Assembly (NCBI GenBank): GCA_963771655.1
Contig: CAVYUG010000005.1
Location: 62,001-126,000 of the forward strand
Length of the DNA: 64,000 bases
DNA from: JAWVFM01 sp963771655
GTDB lineage: Bacteria > Actinomycetota > Thermoleophilia > Solirubrobacterales > 70-9
Reading direction: 5' to 3'
Made by a program: the position numbers and the translations under genes. The notes under the pieces were generated by a model. The model was not told where the DNA came from. It was given only the letters and a program-made list of their open reading frames with translations, and did not search any database. Shown here piece by piece: positions 25,832 through 34,199 of this stretch; position 1 is the first letter of the stretch; each line of letters starts with the position of its first letter.

Positions 25832-27976
25832 GTGGCGCCGATCACCCGCTGGGTCCTCGCTCATAAGCGCATAGTCACCGCCTTCTGGATCGTCCTAACG
25901 CTGGTGGGGATCGCCTCGGCCGGCAAGGCGACGCAGGCGATGGACCAGAAGTTCTCGGTTCCAGGCAAGGAGGGGTGGGAGACCAACGTCAAGATCGCCC
26001 AGGTCTTCCACGGGACGGGAGGTGACAACGCGCCGGTCGTCCCGGTCGTCACCGTGCCGGACGGGCAGAACGTGAGCTCGCCGGCCGTTCGTCGCCAGCT
26101 CCAGGCGGTGGATCGGCGGGTCGAGCAGGCGCTTCCCGGCTCGCGCATCGCCTCCTATGCCTCCACGGGCGACCGGGCATTCGTGTCGCCCGATGGACGC
26201 ACGACCTTTGCGATCGTCTACCCGCGCCCGGATCCGAACTCGACCTTCGGCGAGAACACCGAGGCGGCGAAGAAGGCGAACGCCGCTCTGGCCCACACCA
26301 CCGTCGCCGGCGCACCGGTCCACGTGACTGGATTCGACGCGCTTCAGAACGCCAGCGGGAGCGATGGCGGCACCGGAGTGCTGCTGGAGTCGGTGCTGGG
26401 CGGGGTGGGTGCCCTGATCGTCCTCGCCTTCGTCTTCGCGTCGCTCCTCGCCTTCGTGCCGATCCTGATGGCGATCGTTTCGATCATGACCACGTTCCTG
26501 CTCGTCTGGGGGCTCACGGCCTTCACCGACATCTCGCCCGTGGTCCAGTTCCTCATCGCGCTCGTCGGCCTCGGCATCGCGATCGACTATTCGCTCCTCG
26601 TTGTCTCGCGCTGGCGCGAGGAGCGCTCGCACGGCCGAACCGGCGACGCCGCGGTCCAGCGGGCGATGGAGACGGCCGGCCGAGCCGTGGTCTTCAGCGG
26701 CACGACGGTCGCGATCGGCCTCGTCGCGATGGTCGCGCTGCCGGTCCCCTTCCTGCGCAGCATGGGCTATGCCGGAATGCTGATCCCGCTCGTCTCGACC
26801 CTGGTGGCGATCACGCTGCTTCCTGTCGTCCTTTCGAAGGCGGGCTCGCGCCTCGACTGGCCGCACAAGCGCACCGACGACAAGGCGAGCCGCGCCTGGA
26901 CCCGGTGGGCGGAGATGGTCGTTCGCCGGCGGTGGTTCGCCGCCACCGCGGCGATCGCGATCCTCGCTGCCCTCATCGTCGCCGCCGCGGGCCTCACCCT
27001 GGGCGACGCGAGCCCCGACACGCTTGCGAGCCACGGGTCCGCGAAGACCGGCCTCACCGAGCTCGAGCGCTCGGGCATCGGCTCCGGCGCGATCCTGCCG
27101 AACGAGGTGCTGACCCACCGCGCCGACCCCTCGGCCGTCGTCACCAGCCTCGACACGGTCGAGGGAGTCCAGGGTGCTGCCGCTCCGGAGGGACCGCAGT
27201 GGCGAACCCACGGATACGCCGAGGTGCTCGCGTTCTCGCACTCCGATGACTCGACCACAGCCGGCCGGGACACGATCGACCGGATCCGCACGGCCGCACA
27301 CGAGGCCGGGCCGGACGTGACGGTCGGAGGCCTGCCGGCGCAAAACGTCGACTTCATCAACGCGGTCTACAGCGGTTTCCCGCTCATGATCGCCCTGATC
27401 GCAACGATCACGTTCATCCTGCTTGCGCGGGCGTTCCGCTCGCTCCTGCTGCCGGCGAAGGCGGTGATCCTCAACATCGTGAGCGTCACCGCGGCCTGGG
27501 GCGTGATCGCGCTCATGTGGCAGCACGGCTACGGGTCGGACCTGCTCTGGAACATCGAGGCGACCGGGTCGGTTCCGGCGTGGATACCGCTGATGGTGTT
27601 CGCGTTCCTGTTCGGCCTATCGATGGACTACGAGGTCTTCATCCTCTCCCGCATGCGCGAGGAGTACGACAACACCGGCGACACGCGCGAGGCCGTGGTC
27701 CGCGGCATCGGCCGCACCGGGCGCCTCGTCACGAGCGCGGCGCTGATCCTCTTCCTCGCCTTCGTCGCCCTGGCGTCGGGTCCCGGAACCGACCTGAAGA
27801 TGTTCGCGACGGGCCTCGCCGCCGGGATCCTGCTCGACGCGACGGTGATTCGGGCCCTGCTGGTGCCCGCCGTGGTCTCGCTCTTCGGGCGGTGGAACTG
27901 GATCCTTCCCGAGTGGCCTGCGCGGGTTCTGCGCGTCGAGCCCTCGCGGCCCGGCAGGGCCGAGGCGGGCGCCTAG
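25832..27976 (+). CDS. MMPL-family RND transporter
   Basis: 714 residues, built as two similar halves, each with one hydrophobic segment, a soluble extracytoplasmic loop and then five or six membrane helices. Family markers are the first-half FLIALVGLGIAIDYSLLVVSRWREER near residue 232 and the second-half FAFLFGLSMDYEVFILSRMREEYD near 590, each with the proton-relay Asp-Tyr pair. It is expected to export lipids, drugs or hydrophobic compounds using the proton gradient. Start: GTG at 25832 after TGAGG. Control by the divergent MarR protein through the 25775-25797 palindrome is likely. Substrate unknown. Confidence 0.94.
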   Translation: MAPITRWVLAHKRIVTAFWIVLTLVGIASAGKATQAMDQKFSVPGKEGWETNVKIAQVFHGTGGDNAPVVPVVTVPDGQNVSSPAVRRQLQAVDRRVEQALPGSRIASYASTGDRAFVSPDGRTTFAIVYPRPDPNSTFGENTEAAKKANAALAHTTVAGAPVHVTGFDALQNASGSDGGTGVLLESVLGGVGALIVLAFVFASLLAFVPILMAIVSIMTTFLLVWGLTAFTDISPVVQFLIALVGLGIAIDYSLLVVSRWREERSHGRTGDAAVQRAMETAGRAVVFSGTTVAIGLVAMVALPVPFLRSMGYAGMLIPLVSTLVAITLLPVVLSKAGSRLDWPHKRTDDKASRAWTRWAEMVVRRRWFAATAAIAILAALIVAAAGLTLGDASPDTLASHGSAKTGLTELERSGIGSGAILPNEVLTHRADPSAVVTSLDTVEGVQGAAAPEGPQWRTHGYAEVLAFSHSDDSTTAGRDTIDRIRTAAHEAGPDVTVGGLPAQNVDFINAVYSGFPLMIALIATITFILLARAFRSLLLPAKAVILNIVSVTAAWGVIALMWQHGYGSDLLWNIEATGSVPAWIPLMVFAFLFGLSMDYEVFILSRMREEYDNTGDTREAVVRGIGRTGRLVTSAALILFLAFVALASGPGTDLKMFATGLAAGILLDATVIRALLVPAVVSLFGRWNWILPEWPARVLRVEPSRPGRAEAGA

Positions 27977-28046
27977 CTTCGGGCGGCGTCGAGTGGAGGA
28001 TTCGACACCGTATAGGTGCTCAACCCTTCACTCGATAACCGGAGCG

Positions 28047-28086
28047 GCGATCCGTCGGAGCCCTGTGCGATCCGTCTGAGCCCTGT
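28047..28086 (+). repeat. Tandem 20-bp duplication before the SOS box
   Basis: Two adjacent 20-bp units, 28047-28066 and 28067-28086, beginning GCGATCCGTC and GCGATCCGTCT and ending GAGCCCTGT, differ at a single position. A third partial unit begins at 28087 with GCGA. It lies immediately upstream of the LexA-type box and looks like a slippage product. Confidence 0.85.
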
Positions 28087-28087
28087 G

Positions 28088-28101
28088 CGAACATAGGTTC
28101 G
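28088..28101. promoter_or_regulatory. LexA/SOS box
   Basis: CGAAC-ATAG-GTTCG at 28088-28101 is a perfect match to the actinobacterial SOS box CGAAC-N4-GTTCG. Its last G is the first base of the GTG start of the radical SAM gene, so a LexA dimer here would cover the start codon. Confidence 0.75.
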
Positions 28102-29149
28102 TGCGCTGGGACAACCTGGAAGAAGGAGGCAGCACGCAAGGGCGGCTCGCCGGGCTGCGGCGATCCAGTGGTGCGCACCTTCGACGCTCCGGAGGCGCTC
28201 GGCATCCGCTTCCACGAGATGAGGGCGCGCTCGGCGCTCAACGCGGTCCCGAAGCGTCGAGGATGCCGTTCCGCTGGACGATCAACCCGTACCGCGGTTG
28301 TACCCATGCGTGCGTTTTATCTATTGCTTCGCCCGCCCCACCCATACCTACCTCGACCTGAACGCCCGCGAGGACTTCGAGCGCGAGATCGTCGTCAAGG
28401 TCAACGTCCCGGAGCTGGTCCGCGCCGAGCTCGGCCGGCCGTCTTGGAAGGGCGAGCACGTCGCGCTCGGCACCAATACCGATCCGTATCAGTGGGTCGA
28501 GGGCCGATACCGGCTCATGGAGGGCATCTGGGAGGCGATGCGCGACCGCGCGAACCCCTGCTCGGTGCTGACGAAGTCGCCGCTGCTGCTCCGCGACATC
28601 GAGCTCATGAAGGAGATCTCCGAGCGCACCGAGTTCGCGGCGAACCTCTCGATCCCGACGCTCGACGAGAAGGCATGGCGCGCGACCGAGCCGCACACGC
28701 CGCATCCGCGGAAGCGGATCGAGGCGGTCGCTGAGCTGACGAGGGCCGGGATCAAGACCGGGGTGCTGATCGCGCCACTCATCCCGGGCGTGAACGATGC
28801 GCCCGAGCAGCTCGCGCCGCTGCTCGAGGGCGTCACGGAGGCCGGCGCCGACTCGATCGGCGGGGTCGGCCTTCATCTGCGCGGCGAGGTCCGCGAGATC
28901 TGGTTCGACTGGCTGCGCGAGCAACGGCCCGACCTGCTCCCGCGCTACGAGGAGCTCTACGCGCGAGGCGCCTACCTCCCGAGCGCCGAGAAGGGCCGGC
29001 TTGCGAATCTCGTGAAGACGAAGCGCGCCGGCGGCCGGATTCGCGCGAGCCGGAACACGGGTCACGCGCCGAAGCGCGGCGAGCGGCGGCTCGAGGCCGG
29101 CGATCGACCGGGGTCGGCTAAGCGGGCTGAGCAGACCTCGCTCTTCTGA
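28101..29149 (+). pseudogene. Rv2578c-type radical SAM protein, frameshifted in its 5' third
   Basis: The conserved protein can be assembled only by changing frame three times. MRWDNLEEGG starts at the GTG 28101. RTFDAPEALGIRFHEMRARSALNAVP is one frame over from about 28168, SRMPFRWTINPYRGCTHAC returns to the first frame near 28255, and YCFARPTHTYLDLN continues in a third frame from about 28315 to the stop at 29149. The last shift falls inside the radical SAM CxxxCxxC cluster, where about five extra bases follow the second Cys codon. The 3' part alone would give 283 residues without an intact iron-sulfur site. Either the gene is inactivated or the sequence has several local errors. Its 3' end overlaps the convergent MFS gene by 32 bp. 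Confidence 0.8.
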
Positions 29150-30290
29150 TCCCCAGCCCGGCGGCTGCCGCCGTCCCGAGGGCGAAGAGCGCGGCGAGCC
29201 AGAAGGCCGCGGAATAGCCGCCGATGGAGGCCGCCGCTCCGGTGATTGGGGCTCCGAGCCCGACCCCGGCATCGAAGAAGGCGGTGAAGGTCCCGAGGGC
29301 CGCGCCGCGACGATCCTCACTGACGCGGTTCACCACGTATAGCGAGAGCGCCGGGTAGATCGTCGAGAATGCGGCGCCCATAGCGATCGCGCCGAGGATT
29401 GCCACCGGGAGCGTCGTGGCCACGGCGATCAGGATCAGCCCGGCCGCTTCGACGATGGCCGCCCCTGCGGCGCAGCGCAGGGGGCCGATCCGGTCGGGCA
29501 GGTTGCCCGCGAGCACGCGCGTGGCGACCACGGTGACCGCGAACGCCGTGAAGGCCGTCGTCCCGTGCCCGATCCCCTTCGAGCCCAGGAGCAGGATGAT
29601 GAAAGACGCCATGGCCGCGTAGCCGACCGTGGCAAGGGAGAGCGCGGCGCCCGGCCGAATCGACTCTCGCGCGATGAGCGGGCCGCGTTCGCGGCGACGG
29701 TCGCGGGAGCCCGCGTACGGGTCCGGGAGCGCGAAGGCGATGGCGGCCCCGATGGCGGGAGCGGCGGCCGCGAAGACCCAGACGGCGTCGAAGCTCGAGG
29801 CCTGGAGGATCGCGTGTCCGATCGGGGGGCCGAGGCTGAGCCCGGTCCAGACCGCGAGGCCGTAGAGGCCGATGACGCGGCCCCGGCGGCCCGGCGGCGC
29901 AAGGTCCACCACCCAGGTCGCGCCGGCCGTGAAGACGGAGCCCTCGCCGGCCCCGAGCACGAGCCGCGCCACGATGAGCCCGGGTAGGCCGGCCGGAACG
30001 AGGTACAGGACCCCGCCGAGGGCCGCGAGGAGCGAGCCGACGATGACGACCGGGCGCCGCCCCCGAGTGTCCGCGAAGTTGCCGGCCAACGGGCGACAGG
30101 CGAGCGCGGTGAACGCGAAGGCGCCGATGGCGACCCCGACGGCGAAGTCGCCGTCGCCCAGGTGTCCGCGGACGAAGTGCGGGATCACCGGAAGGACCGC
30201 GCCGACGCCGAGAAGCGACAGGAGCGTCACGGCAAAGATTCCGGCGAACGCCGCGCGCCCGGAGCGACGCGATACTCGCGCTCGGGCCAC
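29118..30290 (-). CDS. MFS transporter
   Basis: 390 residues with about twelve hydrophobic helices. Major facilitator markers: FTALACRPLAGNFADTRGRRPVVIVG (the loop 2-3 motif, DxxGRR) near residues 60-85, LVLGAGEGSVFTAGATWVVDLAPPGRRGRVIGLYGLAVWTGLSLGPPIG near 110-160 (motif C-like, drug/H+ antiporter type), and a second-half loop with NLPDRIGPLR. It probably exports a small molecule. It lies 4 bp after the acyl-CoA synthetase gene on the same strand, so the two may be cotranscribed. Substrate not readable. Confidence 0.9.
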   Translation of the reverse strand: MARARVSRRSGRAAFAGIFAVTLLSLLGVGAVLPVIPHFVRGHLGDGDFAVGVAIGAFAFTALACRPLAGNFADTRGRRPVVIVGSLLAALGGVLYLVPAGLPGLIVARLVLGAGEGSVFTAGATWVVDLAPPGRRGRVIGLYGLAVWTGLSLGPPIGHAILQASSFDAVWVFAAAAPAIGAAIAFALPDPYAGSRDRRRERGPLIARESIRPGAALSLATVGYAAMASFIILLLGSKGIGHGTTAFTAFAVTVVATRVLAGNLPDRIGPLRCAAGAAIVEAAGLILIAVATTLPVAILGAIAMGAAFSTIYPALSLYVVNRVSEDRRGAALGTFTAFFDAGVGLGAPITGAAASIGGYSAAFWLAALFALGTAAAAGLGIRRARSAQPA

Positions 30291-30294
30291 CGAG

Positions 30295-31743
30295 CTACGC
30301 CGACTCTGTGGCGCGAAGCTCGGCGCGCTTGATCTTGCCGCTCGCCGTCTTCGGCAGGTCGTCCGCGAACTCGACGATGCGCGGGAACTTGTAGGGCGCG
30401 GTCGTGCGCTTCACATGGTCCTGGAGCTCGCGGGCCAGCTCCTCTGATGGCGGGCCGTCTCGAAGCACGACGATGGCCCTGACCACTGAGCCCCGCTCGG
30501 GGTCCGGCGCCGAGACGGCCGCGGCCTCGGCGACCGCCGGGTGCGACACGAGCGCGGACTCGACCTCGAACGGGCCGATCCGATACCCCGCGGAGAGGAT
30601 GAGGTCGTCGTGGCGGCCCTCGTAGAAGAGGTAGCCGTCGTCGTCAGCTCGCACGGCGTCGCCGGTGGGCCACCACTCGCCTTCGAACGGCCCGCCGTCG
30701 AGGTAGCCGCTGAAGAAGGTTGGGACGGTTGCGGCGCGCACCTCCAGCTCGCCGTCCACGATGCGCGTATCGATGCCGGGAAGGGGCTTCCCCATGGAGC
30801 CGACCCGGATCGGCTCGCCGGCGAGGTTTCCCGTGAGCTGCCCGGTCTCGGTCTGTCCGTACCCGTCGGAGATCTCGAGGCCCAGCGCCGCGCGGAACCG
30901 CTCGATCACCTCCGGGTTGAGCGGCTCGCCGGCGGACACCATGCGGCGCAACGTGGGAAGCGGGCGAAGCTCGGTGCGCTTGGCGAGCATCCGATACTCC
31001 GTCGGGGCCTGGCAGAGCACGTTGACCTCCTCGCGCGCGCAAATGTCGAGGCGCTCGGAGGCCTCGAAGCGACCCTCGTGGATCAGGGCCGCGGCGCCGC
31101 AGAGCCACGGGGCGACGAACACGTTCCGCGCCGACTTCGACCACCCGGTCGCCGTGGTACACCACACGAGCTCGCCGTCGCGCGCGCCCAGCCAACTCGT
31201 CGCCTGCAGGCGCTGCCCGGGGAGATATCGCTGGGCGTGCACCGCGCCGCGAGGCTCGCCGGTGGTCCCGGACGTGAACACGATCAGAGCGGGCTCGGAT
31301 GGGTCGAGGTCGGCGGGCTCGAGCGGCGGCTCCTGCGGGCTCTCCTCGTCCATCACCGCGGCAACGTCGGCGAGGGTCATCACGGCCAGGCTCGCCGGGA
31401 GCTCGGCGGCGAGCGTCTCGTCAGCGACGCAGAGCGCGGACCCGGTCGCGCCGGTCCGCAGCTCGAGGTCCTTGCGGCGGAGCTGCGGATTGCAGGGCAG
31501 TGGAACCGCGCCCATTCGCCAGCAGGCCAGCAGCGTCAAGGCCCATTCGATCCGGTTGCCGAGAAGGGTCATCACCACGTCGCCGCGCTTCACGCCGCGG
31601 GCGGCGAGCGCGCCCGACAGGCCCGCGCTCCTTGCGATCAGCTCGCCGAAGTGCCAGGTGCGGCGGTCGCCGGCCCGATCGATCGTGACCAGCGCGGGCT
31701 TCGAGGAGGGAAAGCGCTCGAGGACGTCTTCGATGAAGTTCAC
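30295..31743 (-). CDS. Acyl-CoA synthetase (AMP-forming, ACSM-like)
   Basis: 482 residues of the adenylate-forming superfamily. The AMP-binding P-loop is LIVFTSGTTGEPRGAVHAQR near residue 155. The A5 motif is ISDGYGQTETGQLTG near 285, the A7/A8 hinge is GEWWPTGDAVRADDDGYLFYEGRHDDLILSAGYRIGPFEVES near 360-400, and the catalytic lysine is in LPKTASGKIKRAEL near the C-terminus. The order and length fit medium-chain or aromatic acyl-CoA synthetases. It activates a carboxylic acid with ATP and CoA in the cytoplasm. It is divergent from the DMT-like membrane protein gene and is followed by an MFS transporter. Confidence 0.92.
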   Translation of the reverse strand: MNFIEDVLERFPSSKPALVTIDRAGDRRTWHFGELIARSAGLSGALAARGVKRGDVVMTLLGNRIEWALTLLACWRMGAVPLPCNPQLRRKDLELRTGATGSALCVADETLAAELPASLAVMTLADVAAVMDEESPQEPPLEPADLDPSEPALIVFTSGTTGEPRGAVHAQRYLPGQRLQATSWLGARDGELVWCTTATGWSKSARNVFVAPWLCGAAALIHEGRFEASERLDICAREEVNVLCQAPTEYRMLAKRTELRPLPTLRRMVSAGEPLNPEVIERFRAALGLEISDGYGQTETGQLTGNLAGEPIRVGSMGKPLPGIDTRIVDGELEVRAATVPTFFSGYLDGGPFEGEWWPTGDAVRADDDGYLFYEGRHDDLILSAGYRIGPFEVESALVSHPAVAEAAAVSAPDPERGSVVRAIVVLRDGPPSEELARELQDHVKRTTAPYKFPRIVEFADDLPKTASGKIKRAELRATESA

Positions 31744-31812
31744 GGGACGCGATTCTGCCGCAGCGACCGTCGGCTTCGTTTTCCCTTAGCCGGAGGCGGG
31801 AACCTCAGAGGA

Positions 31813-32832
31813 ATGCTCGCCGTAGGGATCGCGGCAGTGCTGGCCGCCTCGGCCGCCTACAACGCAGGCGTCGTTCTGCAGGCGCTCGAGGCGCGCAGGG
31901 AGCCGGAATCCTGCGCTCTCCGGCTGTCGCTCCTGGTTGACCTCGCGCACCGTCCTCGCTGGCTCGCCGGGACCCTGCTGGGCGTCGTCGCCTTTCCGCT
32001 CCAGGTCGTCGCCTACGCGAACGCGCCGCTCAGCATCGTCCAGCCCGGCCTCGCGGTCGGCCTGATCCTCGTCCTGTTCCTCGGCGCGCGCTGCATGGAC
32101 GAGGACGTGAAGCCGCACCACTACGCCGCCGTCGCCGGAATCGTCGCCGGCCTCGCGATCATCGCGATCGCGGGCCCCGATCACCGCCAGCCCGACCGCG
32201 GCGGGATCGCCCAGCTGACAGTCATGGCCGTCCTCGCCGTGGGGATCGCGGCGCCCTACGTCTGGAGGCGCCGCGGGCCGGTTGCCGCCGTGCTGCTGAC
32301 GTTGAGTGCCGGTGTCGCGTTCGCCTGGGGCGACGTCGCGACGAAGCTGTTCAGCGACGGGATCAACGGCGACCGCCTCTGGGTCGCGGCCTTTTGGCTC
32401 GCCGCCGTCGTCGTGTCCGCGGTCGTCGCGACGTTGACGCTCATGACCGCCTTCCAGCGTGCCGCGGTGAGGCGCGTGGTGCCGGCGGTCTTCGCCGTCG
32501 AGACGATCGTTCCGATCGTGCTGGCCCCGCTCCTGCTCCAGCACAGCGGCGGCCTCGGCGGCGAGGACGTCATACCGATCGCCGCCGGGCTCGCCCTGGT
32601 CGTCGCATCGATCGTCTTGCTCGCCCGGAGCGACCAGGTCTCCTGGGCCATGGCACCGCCGTCCGCGGCGGTCAGTGCTGAAGCAGCCAGACGACCCCGA
32701 CAGCCACGAGCGCAACCCCGGCCACAAGCGCAATCCATGCGAACACAACGGGCCAATGGAGCCGGATCCAGTCGCCGGCTCGGCGAAGCCATCGCCGAGC
32801 CGGCTCGCCGCCAAACGCGATTCCACCGATGA
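31813..32832 (+). CDS. DMT/NIPA-like membrane protein with arginine-rich tail
   Basis: 339 residues from the ATG at 31813. Eight or nine hydrophobic helices span residues 1-285, with a repeated half-structure like drug/metabolite transporters (YNAGVVLQALEARREP near the N-terminus, then VVAFPLQVVAYANAPLSIVQPGLAVGLILVLFLG). The last 55 residues are hydrophilic and Arg/Gln-rich (RRPRQPRAQPRPQAQS) and are encoded entirely within the 161 bp that overlap the convergent GAP-family gene. The tail may be a read-on extension after loss of an earlier stop rather than a functional domain. The substrate is unknown. Confidence 0.82.
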   Translation: MLAVGIAAVLAASAAYNAGVVLQALEARREPESCALRLSLLVDLAHRPRWLAGTLLGVVAFPLQVVAYANAPLSIVQPGLAVGLILVLFLGARCMDEDVKPHHYAAVAGIVAGLAIIAIAGPDHRQPDRGGIAQLTVMAVLAVGIAAPYVWRRRGPVAAVLLTLSAGVAFAWGDVATKLFSDGINGDRLWVAAFWLAAVVVSAVVATLTLMTAFQRAAVRRVVPAVFAVETIVPIVLAPLLLQHSGGLGGEDVIPIAAGLALVVASIVLLARSDQVSWAMAPPSAAVSAEAARRPRQPRAQPRPQAQSMRTQRANGAGSSRRLGEAIAEPARRQTRFHR

Positions 32833-33337
32833 TCACGAGCTTCGGCGCGACGAACGTGAGGTTGAACAGGAAGACGAGGGCGATCTGGCGCGGCAGGCCG
32901 AGGCCTGAGCCGATGATCGCGGCGAGCGCGGCGAAGTAGGGGAAGGCGGTCGGCAGCTCGGCCGCGCCCAGTCCGAGCCCGAGCGCCCAGGCATGCTTGC
33001 TCTGCAGCTCGCGGCCCGAGACGGGGGACGCGGCCAGCCGTGTGCGCCCGAGGAACAGCCCGATCGCCACGGCGATCAGGATCAGGCCCGCGACGAGCTC
33101 GATGATGTGGTTGACCTCGGGGCCCGGACGCTCGGCGAGGTCGACGAGAAGCTGCCCCGGACCGATGACGATGAGCACCCCGGCGACGAAGTTGACGATG
33201 AAGAACCCCGCCGTGAACTCGGTGACCCGCCGGATCGCGTGGCTGGTGGTGGCGAAATAGAGCGCGGGCCCGATCGTCGCCGGGTTGACCGAGTCGGCCA
33301 GGCCGATGCCGGCGATGAGGATGGTGAGCTTGAGCAC
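32672..33337 (-). CDS. GAP-family (SfLAP-like) membrane protein
   Basis: 221 residues with six or seven membrane helices. The opening ILIAGIGLADSVNPATIGPALYFATT and the later WALGLGLGAAELPTAFPYFAALA match the GAP/Sap family (sulfolipid-1-addressing protein type), which is related to the LysE/DsbD transporter fold. In mycobacteria relatives help move cell-envelope lipids to the surface; whether that applies here is unknown. Its 3' end overlaps the convergent DMT-like gene by 161 bp. It starts 34 bp after the HD-domain gene and could belong to that minus-strand unit. Confidence 0.85.
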   Translation of the reverse strand: MLKLTILIAGIGLADSVNPATIGPALYFATTSHAIRRVTEFTAGFFIVNFVAGVLIVIGPGQLLVDLAERPGPEVNHIIELVAGLILIAVAIGLFLGRTRLAASPVSGRELQSKHAWALGLGLGAAELPTAFPYFAALAAIIGSGLGLPRQIALVFLFNLTFVAPKLVIIGGIAFGGEPARRWLRRAGDWIRLHWPVVFAWIALVAGVALVAVGVVWLLQH

Positions 33338-33371
33338 GCCCGCGATCCTCGCGGATCGACGGGCTGTGAGT

Positions 33372-33956
33372 TCAGTGCCCGCGGATGAAGATGCGAGGCA
33401 TGGTCAGCGGACGCTCCCGAAGCGCGTGGCCCACGAGCTTCGCGATCTCGGCGTAGGTGCCGTCGCGCGAGATGGCGGCGAAGAGGTCGTGGAGCCAGCC
33501 TCGCGGCAGGCCGAAGCGGACGACGCCCGCGCTGACATCGACGAGGTCGGCGCGCCTCGTGAGCTCGACCTCGGCTCCGGCCCTCCATTGAGCCCGCAGG
33601 TCGTGGTGGCGCTCGATCGCGTTCGCGCAGAGCGTCGCCCGCTCCCCGCTCCAGTCGTGCCGCGCAACGAGCTCCCGCGCGAACTCGGCGCCGTCGCTCA
33701 CGTAGACGCCGCCCCGGGACACGCTGTCGTAGAGGCCGAGGTCGTGGAGGAGCCCGGCCACCAGCAGGACCTCGCCATCCACCGTCTCCCCGCGGCGCTC
33801 GGCGAGCTTCGAGGCGATGAGGAACACGCGGAGCCCGTGACGCTCCATCGGGCTCGCCTCCCCGCCCGTCGCCTCACGGACCGCGGCGAGGGCGTCACGC
33901 TCCGCGCCGGTCTGCGCGACCTCATCGGCCCCTGACGGAAACGAGCCGCTGGGCAC
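33372..33956 (-). CDS. HD-domain hydrolase
   Basis: 194 residues, GTG start. HD-domain metal ligands are visible in order: His in MERHGLRVFLIA, the His-Asp pair in LLVAGLLHDLGLYDS, and His in AIERHHDLRAQW, followed by a late Asp in LTRRADLVDVSAG. The arrangement is that of small metal-dependent phosphohydrolases acting on nucleotides or other phosphoesters. It begins 6 bp after the ferredoxin gene, which touches sucD, so it belongs to the sucCD-ferredoxin operon. The substrate is unknown. Confidence 0.88.
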   Translation of the reverse strand: MPSGSFPSGADEVAQTGAERDALAAVREATGGEASPMERHGLRVFLIASKLAERRGETVDGEVLLVAGLLHDLGLYDSVSRGGVYVSDGAEFARELVARHDWSGERATLCANAIERHHDLRAQWRAGAEVELTRRADLVDVSAGVVRFGLPRGWLHDLFAAISRDGTYAEIAKLVGHALRERPLTMPRIFIRGH

Positions 33957-33962
33957 CGGCGC

Positions 33963-34199
33963 CTACCCCTCGTACAGCTTGACGATGCGGACGGTGCCCT
34001 CGGGGGCGGCCTCGACGCACAGGTTGCACAGCACGCACTCGTCGAGGTTCTCGCGCACTATCTCGACGCCGGAATCGGCGGCCTTGAAGATGTCGACCGG
34101 GCACACCTCCTCGAGCTTTCGGGCGAGATCGGCGTCGCCCTTGATCGAGTCGTCGAGGTCGACCTCGATGAAGACGGCGTCGAGCTGCTGCGGCGACAT
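33963..34199 (-). CDS. Ferredoxin-like protein with a single [4Fe-4S] site
   Basis: 78 residues. Cysteines are C33 (VCPVD), C55, C58 and C61 (ECVLCNLCVEAAP). In a two-cluster ferredoxin the second motif would end in CP; here it ends in AP, and the first motif retains only its CP. The four remaining cysteines are exactly those that form one [4Fe-4S] cluster. The protein is acidic and soluble. Its ATG is shared at one base with the sucD stop, and the HD-domain gene follows 6 bp later. A ferredoxin inside a CoA-ligase operon suggests coupling to a 2-oxoacid:ferredoxin oxidoreductase, which is not in this window. Confidence 0.85.
   Translation of the reverse strand: MSPQQLDAVFIEVDLDDSIKGDADLARKLEEVCPVDIFKAADSGVEIVRENLDECVLCNLCVEAAPEGTVRIVKLYEG

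Noticed and set aside
25895..27526. Minus-strand open frame of 543 residues inside the MMPL gene
   Set aside because: Asp/Arg/His-rich antisense shadow of a transporter; no domain, no ribosome site, and the plus strand is clearly coding.
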